In this document: one piece after another, positions 1 through 9,359 of the stretch
Layout of the letters: each line of letters starts with the position of its first letter
Numbering within the stretch: position 1 is the first letter of the stretch
From: Rheinheimera pacifica
GTDB taxonomy: Bacteria > Pseudomonadota > Gammaproteobacteria > Enterobacterales > Alteromonadaceae
NCBI RefSeq assembly: GCF_900108485.1
Contig: NZ_FNXF01000001.1
Coordinates: 248,001 to 312,000, forward strand
Direction of reading: 5' to 3'
DNA: 64,000 bases
Notes under the pieces: generated by a model
Database searches by the model: none
What the model saw: only the letters and a program-made list of their open reading frames with translations
Told to the model about the DNA's origin: nothing
Translations under genes and position numbers: made by a program

Positions 1-85
1 TGTAATCTCCTTTGCAGAGCGTGGCTGGCTGTGAAGATCCGCTGGGATCCTTGCCGGATCTCTGCGCGCGGGCGAAAGATTTCGC

Positions 86-114
86 TTGAATAAGGCGGCT
101 TATTCGTGTATAAA
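86..114 (+). promoter_or_regulatory. Sigma-70 type promoter for rpmB-rpmG
   Basis: TTGAAT at 86-91 and TATAAA at 109-114 are separated by exactly 17 bases, close to the sigma-70 consensus. Transcription would begin near 121 and give an untranslated leader of about 75 bases before the L28 start codon. Confidence 0.65.
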
Positions 115-198
115 TTGCGCCCTCTTGTTTTGGGGCAACCTTCTTGGCCAGAAGGGTGATGACAGCTCGAGCTGATGTAATTTTGGAGAACTATTGAC

Positions 199-435
199 AT
201 GTCTAGAGTGTGCCAAGTAACTGGCAAAGGTCCGATGGTGGGTAACCGTCGTTCACACGCCAACAATGCTACTAAGCGCCGTTTCCTGCCTAACCTGCAA
301 ACTCACCGTTTCTGGGTTGAAAGTGAAAACCGTTTTGTTACATTACGTACTTCTACCCGTGGTATGCGCATCATCGATAAGAAAGGTATCGATGCGGTAT
401 TAGCCGAAGTGCGTGCTAACGGTCACAAGGTGTAA
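199..435 (+). CDS. rpmB: 50S ribosomal protein L28
   Basis: This 78-residue protein is a structural component of the large ribosomal subunit. It begins [12 protein letters not shown] and carries the [15 protein letters not shown] segment typical of bacterial L28, and its length is the usual one. The ATG follows TTGGAGAA at a good ribosome-binding distance. L33 follows after 11 bases, the standard rpmB-rpmG pairing, and the two genes share the promoter at 86-114 and the terminator at 614-636. This is a conserved housekeeping gene with nothing unusual. Confidence 0.98.
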   Translation: MSRVCQVTGKGPMVGNRRSHANNATKRRFLPNLQTHRFWVESENRFVTLRTSTRGMRIIDKKGIDAVLAEVRANGHKV

Positions 436-446
436 GGAAATAAAAA

Positions 447-602
447 ATGCGCGATAAAATCCGTTTAGTCTCTTCTGCAGGCACTGGTTTCTTCTATACA
501 ACTACGAAGAACAAGCGCACCATGCCAGAAAAGATGGAAATCAAAAAGTTTGATCCTAAAGTGCGCAAGCATGTGATTTTCAAAGAAGCGAAAATCAAGT
601 AA
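447..602 (+). CDS. rpmG: 50S ribosomal protein L33
   Basis: A 51-residue basic protein starting [20 protein letters not shown] and ending in KEAKIK, which is L33 of the large ribosomal subunit. The length is normal for the family. It has no CxxC zinc-ribbon pairs, so it is the cysteine-free type. GGAAA at 436-440 acts as ribosome binding site. It is the second gene of the rpmB-rpmG operon and is followed 11 bases later by a strong terminator. Confidence 0.97.
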   Translation: MRDKIRLVSSAGTGFFYTTTKNKRTMPEKMEIKKFDPKVRKHVIFKEAKIK

Positions 603-613
603 TCGAACACAGA

Positions 614-636
614 AACCCGGCCAACGCCGGGTTTTT
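614..636 (+). terminator. Rho-independent terminator after rpmG
   Basis: AACCCGGC at 614-621 pairs perfectly with GCCGGGTT at 626-633 around a 4-base loop, followed directly by a run of T. It closes the rpmB-rpmG transcript. Confidence 0.9.
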
Positions 637-694
637 GCTTTTTAAAGCCTACCTAAGTTACTATGCCGCAAAGCTTTTGCCGACAGGTATGGTT

Positions 695-1177
695 ATGTTA
701 AAACTCTCCCGCCGTAACTGGAATAACGTACTGATTTTTGCAGTGCTGGTGCTGATGTTTGCGCTGTATGGCATTCCGCAGCGCTTATCGCAGTTTAATG
801 CGCCTGAGCACCGCTTGATCCCCGCTGATAGTGAATTACTGATGGTAGCTTTTGCTAATACGCGGCTTATTAAAGCCGGCCCACAATGGCAGTTGCAACC
901 CCAGCGGCAGAAACCGGTAGATGCAGCACAGCTGGCAGTGGCCTGGCAGCATAGTTTACTTACGCCGGTTGAAGTGCCCGCAGATAAAAGCCGTGTGCCG
1001 GTAGCACAAGCCAGTGTGCAGCTGGTTGGGCAAACTGCGCCGCTAATTTGGTTGCTGTATCCGGCTGCTGATACCGATGGCGGGCAATTCTTATTACAGC
1101 AAGCCGGGCAGAGTCAGTTTTACCAGTTAACTGCTGCACAGGCGGCGCAGTTGTTTTTAATCGATATGGCGGAGTAA
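695..1177 (+). CDS. Putative membrane-anchored protein upstream of mutM
   Basis: A protein of about 160 residues with no family I recognise. The N-terminus is a short basic segment (KLSRRNW) followed by one hydrophobic stretch (about residues 11-25), so it is probably a single-span inner-membrane protein with most of the chain in the periplasm. The rest is rich in Gln, Ala and Leu. ATG at 695 is preferred because ACAGG lies 7 bases upstream; an in-frame ATG at 689 is too close to it. The stop is only 2 bases before mutM, so the two genes are probably co-transcribed, but this does not by itself imply a repair role. Confidence 0.7.
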   Translation: MLKLSRRNWNNVLIFAVLVLMFALYGIPQRLSQFNAPEHRLIPADSELLMVAFANTRLIKAGPQWQLQPQRQKPVDAAQLAVAWQHSLLTPVEVPADKSRVPVAQASVQLVGQTAPLIWLLYPAADTDGGQFLLQQAGQSQFYQLTAAQAAQLFLIDMAE

Positions 1178-1179
1178 CC

Positions 1180-1989
1180 GTGCCGGAATTACCTGAAGTA
1201 GAAGTGTCGCGCCAGGGCATTAGCCCTTATCTTGAAAACCAGCAGCTCGTTAACGTGGTAGCACGCCAGCGCCAGCTGCGCTGGTGGGTACCTGACGAGG
1301 TGCTGGCTCAGCTGAACCAGCCTGTTTTATCAGTAACACGCCGCGCCAAGTATTTGCTTATTCAGCTGCCGCAGGGCGATATTATTTTGCACCTGGGTAT
1401 GTCAGGCCATTTAAAGGTTATACCCTCAGATACGCCAGCAACTAAGCATGATCATATTGATCTGGTATTAGCCAGCGGTATGGCGCTGCGGCTAAACGAT
1501 ACCCGCCGTTTTGGTGCTGTGCTGTGGCAGCATAAGGGGGAAACCCACCCATTACTGGCCAGCCTGGGGCCGGAGCCGCTGAGCGATAATTTTAACCTGG
1601 CGCATTTAACGGCCGCTTTTGCCAAGCGCAGCAGTGCCGTAAAACTGGTGCTGATGGATAACCACGTGGTGGTAGGAGTGGGTAACATTTACGCCAACGA
1701 AGCCTTGTTTAAAGCCGGTATTTTGCCGTCCAAACCAGCCAAAGCGGTAACAGCTGCGCAATTGGAAAAACTGTTGCCGGTGATCAAAGACACGCTGGCC
1801 GCAGCCATTAAGCAGGGCGGCACAACGTTAAAAGATTTTAGCCAGGCTGATGGTAAGCCTGGCTATTTTGCCCAGCAATTGCAGGTATATGGCCGCGGCG
1901 GTCAGCCTTGTTTAACCTGTGGCACTGTATTAAGTGAAATTCGTCTTGGCCAGCGCAGCACTGTGTTTTGTTCGAAGTGTCAGAATTAA
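1180..1989 (+). CDS. mutM: Formamidopyrimidine-DNA glycosylase (Fpg)
   Basis: Bifunctional DNA glycosylase/AP lyase that removes oxidised purines such as 8-oxoguanine in base excision repair. The start is a GTG. The chain begins with the catalytic PELPEVE segment (Pro2 nucleophile, Glu3) and ends with a zinc finger in which CLTC and CSKC supply four cysteines. The 269-residue length is normal. It lies 2 bases after the gene for an anchored protein, and its stop codon overlaps the convergent stop of the outer-membrane protein gene. Confidence 0.97.
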   Translation: MPELPEVEVSRQGISPYLENQQLVNVVARQRQLRWWVPDEVLAQLNQPVLSVTRRAKYLLIQLPQGDIILHLGMSGHLKVIPSDTPATKHDHIDLVLASGMALRLNDTRRFGAVLWQHKGETHPLLASLGPEPLSDNFNLAHLTAAFAKRSSAVKLVLMDNHVVVGVGNIYANEALFKAGILPSKPAKAVTAAQLEKLLPVIKDTLAAAIKQGGTTLKDFSQADGKPGYFAQQLQVYGRGGQPCLTCGTVLSEIRLGQRSTVFCSKCQN

Positions 1990-3605
1990 AACCGCTTTTT
2001 TGCAGTAACCCGCCATTGCCAGGCGTCCAGCTCGGGGTTGTCGCTAAAAGGATGGGTTAAATCAATATGGATCATCGTGCCGCGGCTGGAATGAGACGAC
2101 AGCAAGCGTATACCACCACCGACGCCAAACAACACACCATCATCGATATTACTGTCAAAATCCTGCTCTGCGCCCCAGCTACGGCCGGCATCAACAAAGC
2201 TGGCAAAGCCTACGTCCAGCAATTGTAATATCGTCCAGTCGGTAAAGTAGCGGTACTCGGCTGTGGCGACAATACGGCTGTCACCACGTTGATAATAGAG
2301 CGGAAAGGCGCGCAGGCCGGTGTCACCGCCTAAATACAGGGCGTTATCCTGGAACAGCTGACGGCCAAATTCAGCATTAATAATACCGACAGCACTGCTG
2401 TGGTTATTCAACTGATGTACCAGTTGTAACTGATTACTAAACAGATGCTGGTTAACCTCTTTTAGCCATAACGCCTGATAACGGCTGTTGCCGAGTAAAA
2501 AGGTATCACTGCTAAGCTGCCATACCTTGGCCAGTTCAGTGTCCAGTTGCCAGCCGGGGTTGTCTGCACTAAGCCACGACTGTAAGCGGCCAATGCGTAA
2601 CCGCGCCTGCCAGCCAAGGTTAATATCTTCTACCCGGTTAAACTGGTTAATATTAAATAGCTTTTTGTAGTCAGTTTGCAGCAGCTGGTACTCCAGCCAG
2701 ACAGAAGACAAATTGCGATCTTCCGGCGCGGAAAATTGGGTTTCCTCATTATACTGAAACTTGGTATCGTCCAGTGTTATACCCACGTTAAGCCGGTGAA
2801 TACGGTTGCCTTGCTCTGCAATTTTAAAACCGGCGTAGGTTTCAAACCATTTTTGTTTCCGGTCGTATAAATTAACTTCATCGCCGAGCAGGTAATCTTT
2901 AATTTCTTCTTTTTTCTGTTCTATATCTAAACTAAATGCCCAGTTGGATGACAGCCGGTAAAAAGGCCGGGTTAGCGCAAAGTGGTAGCTTTCGCCGTCT
3001 GAGTTATCGGCATAGCGGGTGAGGGTATTCCAGTGTGTGCCAAAGATATTCGGCGAGGCGAAGCTCACCAGATAGCCGCTACGTTCACTGTCTTTAGCGT
3101 AGTCCAGTTGTAGCTGGTTACCGGTACCCAGCAGGTTGTCGTCGGCAATGCCCAGGGAGTAGTCGGTTTCACCACCTTCGCTGCTAAAATCTATTTTGGG
3201 CAGTAAAGACCAGGTGTCCCAGGTTTCTACCAGGATATCGACGCTTTGTGTATCTTCGCAGTAGCGGATTACATTGACGGAGGCTTCACGGATGTAACCC
3301 CGGCTGCGCAGTAAGCGTTCGGTTTCTTCCAGATCATGCAGGTTAAGTGGCTCACCGGGCAGAAACAGCAAATCGTCCTGTATTGTAGGTTCTTTGGTTA
3401 CAATGTGGCTGTAGTTAGCAAAGCGGTGCAGCCAGAATGTGCCTTTCTCGTTCAGGTCGAATACGTTATTACGTTGGTACTCGATATTACCCACTTTAAC
3501 GCCCTTGGGTAGCGCGGTATTACTTTTTGGGTTGACTTCAGTGCAGTCAGCCCAGCTTGTACAGCAAAAAACAGCGGTTAATAAGCAGCTTAGACTGCGA
3601 AACAT
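1986..3605 (-). CDS. Omp85-superfamily outer-membrane protein (POTRA plus beta-barrel)
   Basis: A 539-residue protein with an N-terminal signal peptide ([19 protein letters not shown]), a POTRA-like region at about residues 60-125 ([19 protein letters not shown]) and a C-terminal barrel ending in phenylalanine (WRVTAKKRF), the usual beta-signal. Motifs such as [13 protein letters not shown] resemble the L6-type RGF/RAF segment of BamA/TamA-like surface antigens. It has too few POTRA units for BamA, so it is best called a single-POTRA, TamA- or ShlB-like member of unknown client. It converges on mutM with a 4-base overlap and is transcribed alone. Confidence 0.8.
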   Translation of the reverse strand: MFRSLSCLLTAVFCCTSWADCTEVNPKSNTALPKGVKVGNIEYQRNNVFDLNEKGTFWLHRFANYSHIVTKEPTIQDDLLFLPGEPLNLHDLEETERLLRSRGYIREASVNVIRYCEDTQSVDILVETWDTWSLLPKIDFSSEGGETDYSLGIADDNLLGTGNQLQLDYAKDSERSGYLVSFASPNIFGTHWNTLTRYADNSDGESYHFALTRPFYRLSSNWAFSLDIEQKKEEIKDYLLGDEVNLYDRKQKWFETYAGFKIAEQGNRIHRLNVGITLDDTKFQYNEETQFSAPEDRNLSSVWLEYQLLQTDYKKLFNINQFNRVEDINLGWQARLRIGRLQSWLSADNPGWQLDTELAKVWQLSSDTFLLGNSRYQALWLKEVNQHLFSNQLQLVHQLNNHSSAVGIINAEFGRQLFQDNALYLGGDTGLRAFPLYYQRGDSRIVATAEYRYFTDWTILQLLDVGFASFVDAGRSWGAEQDFDSNIDDGVLFGVGGGIRLLSSHSSRGTMIHIDLTHPFSDNPELDAWQWRVTAKKRF

Positions 3606-3694
3606 AAGCCTGCCCTCCTGGCTGACGTTAAAGGGGGTTCTGTAGCAATAGTGTTACCAGTTAACGTTATTTCGGCGCACTTAGCAAGTAAAGC

Positions 3695-4546
3695 CTATAC
3701 CGGGTTGTTCTGTGTTACTGGTTCTGTCGCCTCCGTTTGTATTGGTGTAGCCTGTTGTGCCAGATAAACGGTGCGCTGCGGAAACGGAATTTCAATGCCA
3801 GCTTTATCAAACGCCAGCTTAATTTCTTCCTGCAGGCTGTTGCGTAAATCACGGAAGTTTTCCCGCTTTGCCCATACTGAAAATTGAATATTCAGCGATG
3901 AATCGCCAAAGCCAAGAAATAAAAATATCGGGCCGGGCTCGTCCAGACATAACGGGTTATTGTCGGCAACGTTCAGCATTACCTGGCGTACCTGTGAGAT
4001 ATTTTCTTTGTAAGCCACGCCTATCAGTAAATCAAAACGCCGGATCGGAAAGCGTGTCAGGTTGGTCATTTCGCTTTTAATCAGGCTTTCATTTGGAATA
4101 CGAACATAAAGATTATCAAAGGTACGTAACTTTACTGATAGCAAATCTATCGATAACACCTCACCGGTGGTGTTGCCTACTTTAATGGTATCGCCCAGTT
4201 GGAAGGGTTGCTCACCAATTAAAAATAAGCCGCTAATCAGGTTAGAAGCCGAGGTTTGTGAAGCAAACCCCAGCGCAACCGATAACACACCGGCGGCGCC
4301 AAGCAAGACGCTAAGCGAAAAACCCAACTGCTTTAGCGCCGAGGCTATAAACAAAGCCAGCAATAGCCAATACACCAGGCGTTTAAACAGCACTACATGA
4401 TGCTGCGAAAAGTTTTTGATCAGAATACGGCCGATAGCACGTGACGCAAGGCCCGCGACAACAAAACCGGCCAGCAGTAAAATCGTGGCTTTTAACAGAT
4501 GGCTGGCTTGTTCCGATTGCAGCCAGTGCAGTAGTTGTTCAGTCAT
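3695..4546 (-). CDS. MscS-family mechanosensitive channel
   Basis: A small 283-residue MscS-type channel of the inner membrane, expected to release solutes on osmotic downshock. Transmembrane segments lie at about residues 20-40, 57-75 and 78-100; the last is the Gly/Ala-rich pore helix with LGAAGVLSVALGFASQ followed by the family segment NLISGLFLI and the beta domain beginning PFQLGDTIKV. The C-terminal tail (TEATEPVTQ) is low complexity. It lies 12 bases downstream of the putative DUF432 gene and is probably co-transcribed with it. Confidence 0.93.
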   Translation of the reverse strand: MTEQLLHWLQSEQASHLLKATILLLAGFVVAGLASRAIGRILIKNFSQHHVVLFKRLVYWLLLALFIASALKQLGFSLSVLLGAAGVLSVALGFASQTSASNLISGLFLIGEQPFQLGDTIKVGNTTGEVLSIDLLSVKLRTFDNLYVRIPNESLIKSEMTNLTRFPIRRFDLLIGVAYKENISQVRQVMLNVADNNPLCLDEPGPIFLFLGFGDSSLNIQFSVWAKRENFRDLRNSLQEEIKLAFDKAGIEIPFPQRTVYLAQQATPIQTEATEPVTQNNPV

Positions 4547-4558
4547 ATTGCCTCTGGG

Positions 4559-5362
4559 TTATTCAGCAAAAATATTGGTAAAGGCGCGGATCAGGCTATG
4601 TTTTTCCGGTACGGCCCGCGCCGGGCTGATCAGCGTTGCTCCGCTGGCGTCTGCTGCCGACAAGGTGCCGGTTTTAAAGCGGGCCAGGCTGTTGGCGCCT
4701 TCATGTTGCAAGGTTATCGGGTCGGTCCACAAATTGCCATCGGCTGAGCTGTACACTGCCAGGTAAGGTACGGGAATACTGATTTTACTCAATGACAGCA
4801 TTTGTTTTGAGGTGTTTTGAACCACCACCGGCGTAATAGCGCGATGTGGCCGCAAAGGTAGCTCATTTTTATTGTAGCGGGCATGGGTTTTGTCGGCGTA
4901 GCATAATTCACCCACCTGAGTGGAGGGGCCAAACCAGGTGTCGGATAAACGCGCAATGGCAATTTCCTGCAGCAGGTATTCCGGCTGTTGCAAAGATACC
5001 CGCACACTTACCGGCGAACTGATATATAAGGTAGTTTGTTCAGCTGGCGGAACATGCACAGGTTGTAGTGTTTTCACCACGACAGGCCTGTCCATCAGCA
5101 CGGGTTTCAGGCACAATGCCGCCGGGCTTTGACGAAACATATAACGTTCGGCTTTTAGCTGTGGCGGCATACACAGCGCAGCTGAGCTGCTAAGTAATTC
5201 GCGTTCGCCAATGGTGCTGGCGCGTTCATATGCCAGCTGCCACTGTTGCGCCTGGCGTTTAACGTAAATACTTAACGGGCCTATGTTAAAGCTCCAGCAA
5301 CTGTCAGTGGCCAGTTCAACCGGCAGCCACCAGGCATTATCTGCTGAGTTTTTCGCTGTCAT
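4559..5362 (-). CDS. Putative DUF432 family protein, partner of the MscS channel
   Basis: A 267-residue soluble-looking protein with no signal peptide or membrane span. Its motifs, for example SPVSVRVSL and VVVQNTSKQMLSLSKI, and its place directly before an mscS gene fit the DUF432 family, which I recall as sometimes adjacent to small MscS channels. The family name is from memory. The function is unknown; the short gap and shared strand suggest the two products work together or are at least co-expressed. Confidence 0.6.
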   Translation of the reverse strand: MTAKNSADNAWWLPVELATDSCWSFNIGPLSIYVKRQAQQWQLAYERASTIGERELLSSSAALCMPPQLKAERYMFRQSPAALCLKPVLMDRPVVVKTLQPVHVPPAEQTTLYISSPVSVRVSLQQPEYLLQEIAIARLSDTWFGPSTQVGELCYADKTHARYNKNELPLRPHRAITPVVVQNTSKQMLSLSKISIPVPYLAVYSSADGNLWTDPITLQHEGANSLARFKTGTLSAADASGATLISPARAVPEKHSLIRAFTNIFAE

Positions 5363-5625
5363 ATAATTTGCTCAATCAGGATACTGCCGCAATCTTAGCA
5401 AGAAGACGGCATAAGTCCTATTGGCGTTTGGGCAATATTCAGTTGAGATTCACTGCTATGCTTTATAAAATAGCACCATATTTTGCTTATTCAGCAACAG
5501 GTTAATTCACTTAGCCGGAGATTTATCACCCTTATGGACGTGCCCAGTAGCAGGCCAGGCCTGCAAACACCCATTTTCTGCAATTGTTTCGCCAATTGTG
5601 CCGCTTAGTGAGGTAGTTTTCAGCC

Positions 5626-5647
5626 CTTACTAAGCTTGTTTAGTAAG
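5626..5647 (+). promoter_or_regulatory. Hairpin overlapping the mgtE ribosome binding site
   Basis: CTTACTAA at 5626-5633 pairs perfectly with TTAGTAAG at 5640-5647 around a 6-base loop. The 3' arm runs into AAGAGG at 5645-5650, the Shine-Dalgarno sequence of mgtE (ATG at 5656), so folding would partly mask it. The leader back to 5363 also holds two copies of CAATTG (5581-5586 and 5593-5598). I found no clear match to the M-box riboswitch. Confidence 0.45.
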
Positions 5648-5655
5648 AGGTTGCT

Positions 5656-6999
5656 ATGGAATTACCTGCGCTGATCAGCACGCTGCGCACCGCGCTGGAA
5701 TCAGATACTGTACATTTGCTGCGGGAGCGGCTGGATGACGTACACCCCGCCGACCTTGCCAGCGCGCTGGTTGAGTTTGCCGCTCAGGATCTATGGACGC
5801 TGTTAACGGTATTGCCCAGGGCTGAGCAAGCGGAAGTGTTTGGCTATTTACCGGCAGAAGAACAGGTCAATTTATCCATAAATATCAGCCGCCGTAAGTT
5901 GGCCCCTATTATCCGTCAAATGTCTTCTGATGAGCGTGCCGATTTATTTAACCGCTTAAGCGACGAGCAACGCGAAACCCTGCTGCCAGCACTGGCTCAA
6001 GCCGAACGTGAAGACTTACTGCGCCTGACATCACACGAAGAAGGCACTGCCGGTGCCATTATGACGTCTGACTACGCCATTCTTGCCGCCGAGCTGACAG
6101 TGGCACAAGCGCTGGATTCACTGCGCCGTGAAGCACCGGACAAAGAAACCATTTATTCTGCTTATGTGGTAGATGCAGCCCGTAAATTAATCGGTGTAGT
6201 GTCGTTGCGCGATCTTATTCTGGCACCGCTGCATATGCCGATAGAAGAACTGATTAACCACGATCCTATCTATGCCAGTGTCGATATGCCTCAGGAAGAA
6301 GTGGCGTCATTGATAGCCAAGTACGACTTACTGGCCCTGCCTATTGTTAACAGCGAACACCAGATGGTCGGTATTGTAACCTACGATGACGCCATGGACG
6401 TTGCTGCAGCCGAAGCAACAGAAGACTTTCACAAAACCGCGACTATCGGCAAGCTGGAAACCAGCGTTAAACAGGCAGGTATTGGTTTATTGTATCGCAA
6501 GCGGGTGTTCTGGCTGGTTATTTTAGTGTTTGGCAACATCTTCTCCGGCGCTGGCATCGCCCATTTTGAAGGCATTATTGCCAGCCACATTGCACTGTTA
6601 TTCTTTTTACCGTTGTTAATTGGCAGCAGCGGTAATGCCGGGGCGCAATCGGGTACGTTAATGGTGCGTGCATTGGCTACCGGTGAAATTAAACTGCGCG
6701 ACTGGGGCTATTTGCTTGGCAAAGAGTGCCTGGTAGCCGGTTTATTAGGCCTGACAATGGCGAGTGCTGTAGTAGGGTTGGGCTGGTGGCGCGGAGGCTA
6801 CGATATTGCTGTGGTTGTGTCGCTAACGATGATGTTGGTAGTACTGGCGGGCAGTTTAATTGGTTTGTCACTGCCGTTTTTACTCAGCCGCTTCAAGCTT
6901 GACCCAGCCACCGCCAGCGGCCCGTTAATTACCTCTATTGCCGACGTTGCCGGTGTGGTGCTGTATTTTTCTATTGCTACCTGGTATCTGGGGTTATAA
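5656..6999 (+). CDS. mgtE: MgtE-type magnesium transporter
   Basis: Inner-membrane Mg2+ channel/transporter of 447 residues, the usual length. The order is an N-terminal helical superhelix domain (about 1-130), a CBS pair (about 135-250) that senses Mg2+, and a five-helix membrane domain with the signature GSSGNAGAQSGT at 323-334 that forms the ion pathway. It stands alone between divergent and convergent genes. A hairpin touching its ribosome binding site suggests post-transcriptional control. Confidence 0.96.
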   Translation: MELPALISTLRTALESDTVHLLRERLDDVHPADLASALVEFAAQDLWTLLTVLPRAEQAEVFGYLPAEEQVNLSINISRRKLAPIIRQMSSDERADLFNRLSDEQRETLLPALAQAEREDLLRLTSHEEGTAGAIMTSDYAILAAELTVAQALDSLRREAPDKETIYSAYVVDAARKLIGVVSLRDLILAPLHMPIEELINHDPIYASVDMPQEEVASLIAKYDLLALPIVNSEHQMVGIVTYDDAMDVAAAEATEDFHKTATIGKLETSVKQAGIGLLYRKRVFWLVILVFGNIFSGAGIAHFEGIIASHIALLFFLPLLIGSSGNAGAQSGTLMVRALATGEIKLRDWGYLLGKECLVAGLLGLTMASAVVGLGWWRGGYDIAVVVSLTMMLVVLAGSLIGLSLPFLLSRFKLDPATASGPLITSIADVAGVVLYFSIATWYLGL

Positions 7000-7031
7000 T
7001 AAAACGGCACTGTGATGCCAGCGCAGTGCCG
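6998..7031 (-). terminator. Terminator for the M15 peptidase gene
   Basis: CGGCACTG at 7005-7012 pairs with CAGTGCCG at 7024-7031. Read on the minus strand the stem is followed by TTTTATTAT, so it ends the minus-strand transcript. It could also slow transcription leaving mgtE. Confidence 0.7.
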
Positions 7032-7057
7032 CCAAAGAGGGTGCTGTTAAAGCGTTA

Positions 7058-7825
7058 TTACGCAGGTGCCAAATAACCGCTGTGGCAGTAACCGTCGGCA
7101 AAACCATCGCCCTGAATATCTATCTGGCTCCAATCGCCGCTGCTTTGCATTACCGTAATCAGCTGGCCGCTACGCAGTGTGGTTTTAATATCAAAGCTTG
7201 TGCCTGGGCCCGCCCGCAGGCGCAAGCCATCGCGGGCTATTACTGTAGCGCGTTTTAAACCGGCCTGCGCCAGCATGTTGCCTGCCTCAGGTTCTGGCGC
7301 ATTTGCAGGTAATGCCGGGCGGCCAGATTGCGCAGCCGGTAACGGCGGGGCCACCGGTGTGCTATGCCAGCTAACAATAGCTTGTTGCAGGTTTTCTGCC
7401 CAATCGCTATCGCCATCCGGCGGGTAGCTACCGCTGCGCAGTTGTGCCAGTTGCATAGCTTGCATTTGTAAATGCGGCAACTCCCAGCTTAACGGTTCCA
7501 GTTGCTGCAACTGCGCCAGTTTATGCAGTTTTTTCCACCAGGTTTTGCGCTCGCCGCTATCATCCCAGCTCCATTTGCCGTCAATATAAAGTACAAAATC
7601 GGCAGCAACGCCGTACTGGTGCAACGAACTCCAGGCATCGGCATTGGTTACTTTGGCGCCGGGGCGCGTGCGGCCCTGGCTATACAGCTCGCGTTGTCGC
7701 TGTGGTGAGCGAAAGCCCTCAAATAATCTAAAAGGTAAGTTTGCGCGGGCAAGTTCCTGCAACAGCAACTCGACTTTTTGCCGGAAAGTCGGATGCAGGT
7801 GTTCCATCACCATATCTCTGGCCAT
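7058..7825 (-). CDS. M15-family peptidoglycan peptidase with C-terminal SH3 domain
   Basis: A 255-residue protein. The N-terminal half resembles M15 (VanY/endolysin-type) peptidases: FEGFRSPQRQRELYSQGRT, then HQYGVAADF with the zinc-binding His and Asp, and WELPHLQM with the catalytic Glu and second zinc His. After a Pro/Ala linker (about 155-180) comes an SH3-like domain (about 190-255; GLRLRAGPG and GYCHSGYL). No signal peptide is visible, so it may be cytoplasmic or phage-derived; neighbours show no phage genes. A strong GGAGGAG precedes the ATG. It probably cleaves peptide stems in cell-wall turnover. Confidence 0.85.
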   Translation of the reverse strand: MARDMVMEHLHPTFRQKVELLLQELARANLPFRLFEGFRSPQRQRELYSQGRTRPGAKVTNADAWSSLHQYGVAADFVLYIDGKWSWDDSGERKTWWKKLHKLAQLQQLEPLSWELPHLQMQAMQLAQLRSGSYPPDGDSDWAENLQQAIVSWHSTPVAPPLPAAQSGRPALPANAPEPEAGNMLAQAGLKRATVIARDGLRLRAGPGTSFDIKTTLRSGQLITVMQSSGDWSQIDIQGDGFADGYCHSGYLAPA

Positions 7826-7977
7826 AGTAAAAGCTCCTCCGTTACCCCGGTGTTACCGGGTTAGCCGCAGCCTGCGGCTGGTATGAAGTATAGCCGGGCT
7901 ATAAACGGGCGGCGGGGTGCAGCTTGCTGTTTTACTTATCTGCCGGGGCGGTAAAACATTGCCACCGGTTTATGCCA

Positions 7978-8388
7978 CTAACTAAATATAACATACCCCC
8001 GGATTACGCTTAGCGCGGTAAGGGCAATGTAGGTGATGGCTACAGTTGGTTTTAACGCCTGGCGCAGGTATGACATAGCCAGAGCGGTGATGGCACCGCG
8101 TTGTTGCTGCCAGGCGCTGTGCCATTGCATACCAATGTCCTGGTTTTGTGCCAGCGCCTGTTCTAACTGTAACAGCCGCTCAGCGGTGCGCTGCTGTACT
8201 GTACGTAACAAGGCTTCATGCAGCCAGAATAAAGCTATTGCACAAAGCTGAACGCGTAAACTACTGCCGCTATGTAACTGCCAAAACCAGACCAGCAGGC
8301 TAAGCAGTTTTAGCCACAGCGCCTGCATATCCATTTTGTCGTAACTCTGTTGCAGGCAGAGCCATTCTGACTGGATGCGTGGGATCAT
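7978..8388 (-). CDS. Small membrane protein of unknown function
   Basis: A 136-residue protein I do not recognise. It has hydrophobic stretches at about residues 26-40, 46-57 and 115-133, with a Gln-rich, probably helical middle ([15 protein letters not shown]). It begins 1 base after the end of the cation-exporter gene and is almost certainly translated from the same transcript, which hints at a membrane accessory role, though nothing in the sequence shows it. Confidence 0.65.
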   Translation of the reverse strand: MIPRIQSEWLCLQQSYDKMDMQALWLKLLSLLVWFWQLHSGSSLRVQLCAIALFWLHEALLRTVQQRTAERLLQLEQALAQNQDIGMQWHSAWQQQRGAITALAMSYLRQALKPTVAITYIALTALSVIRGYVIFS

Positions 8389-8389
8389 G

Positions 8390-9292
8390 TTAAATTCCTT
8401 TATATTCCGTTACAGGGTTGGTTGGCGTGCCATGCGCGTGCTGTGGCTCTATATGTACGCTAAGTTCAACGCCCAGCTGCTGCATGGCCCGTTCGGCGTC
8501 GTCAGCTAATTGATGCGCCTGCTCTACTGTCCAGTGGCCGGGTACCTGCATATCTACCTGGGCAAACTGCAGGGTGGCAGCTGCGCGGGTGCGCAGGTTA
8601 ATAAACTGCACTTTGCCGCTGGCAAAATGCTCCAGCGCCTGTTCTATTTCACTGATGCGGCTATCAGACAAGGCTTTGTCCATCAGGCCGTTTGCTGCAC
8701 GATACAAAATGCCACCGCCTTCATGCAGAATATGCAGCGCAACGGCAATGGCCACAGCAGCGTCTAACCAGTTGTGGCCGGTGAGTACAGCAAGACCAAC
8801 GCCGATAACCACGCCGGCGGTGGTCCAGACATCGGTTAGCAGGTGCTTGCCATCCCCTTCCAGGGCAGGTGAATTATACTGCTTACCACCTTTTAGCAAC
8901 AGCATGGCAATAGCCAGGTTAATCAGGCTGGCCAGCACCGTAAGCAAAGTGCCTATACCCAGCGTAGAAATAGGCTGCGGGTTAAACAGGCGTTCAATAG
9001 CCGTGGCAAGGATCACCAGTGCGGCCAGAAAAATCATGCCGCCTTCAAAGGCCGCCGATAAATATTCCGCTTTGCTATGGCCATAAGGGTGGCTGTTATC
9101 AGCCGGGCGGCGGGCAATACTGACCATGATCAGCGCAAAACCTGCCCCGGCAACATTAACCAGTGATTCTACTGCGTCAGATAAAAAACCGACCGAGCCG
9201 GTAAGGTACCAGGCCAGCGACTTAAGCGCCATAGTGGCAAAGGCGCCAACTAAAGACAGCAACAACAACTGGCGCGGGCGTAAACTTAGCAT
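8390..9292 (-). CDS. Cation diffusion facilitator (CDF) family transporter
   Basis: A 300-residue inner-membrane exporter of divalent metal ions driven by proton exchange. It shows the CDF pattern: [12 protein letters not shown] in helix 2, the [10 protein letters not shown] signature, [15 protein letters not shown] in helix 5, and a cytoplasmic C-terminal domain (about 205-300) ending in a His-containing tail ([11 protein letters not shown]). The metal cannot be assigned with certainty; Zn2+, Fe2+ or Co2+ are possible. It lies 67 bases downstream of arsJ on the same strand and may be read through from the ars operon. Confidence 0.92.
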   Translation of the reverse strand: MLSLRPRQLLLLSLVGAFATMALKSLAWYLTGSVGFLSDAVESLVNVAGAGFALIMVSIARRPADNSHPYGHSKAEYLSAAFEGGMIFLAALVILATAIERLFNPQPISTLGIGTLLTVLASLINLAIAMLLLKGGKQYNSPALEGDGKHLLTDVWTTAGVVIGVGLAVLTGHNWLDAAVAIAVALHILHEGGGILYRAANGLMDKALSDSRISEIEQALEHFASGKVQFINLRTRAAATLQFAQVDMQVPGHWTVEQAHQLADDAERAMQQLGVELSVHIEPQHAHGTPTNPVTEYKGI

Positions 9293-9359
9293 GAGTATTC
9301 TACAATTTATCAGCGGCTTACTGCAGTGTAGAGTAGCCGCTGCGCAATGTCATGTAGTG

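Noticed and set aside
4416..4766. 116-residue plus-strand open frame across the MscS and DUF432 genes
   Set aside because: Spans two real genes on the opposite strand; no motif.
5363..5655. M-box magnesium riboswitch
   Set aside because: The conserved M-box core could not be found by eye; only a simple hairpin is supported.
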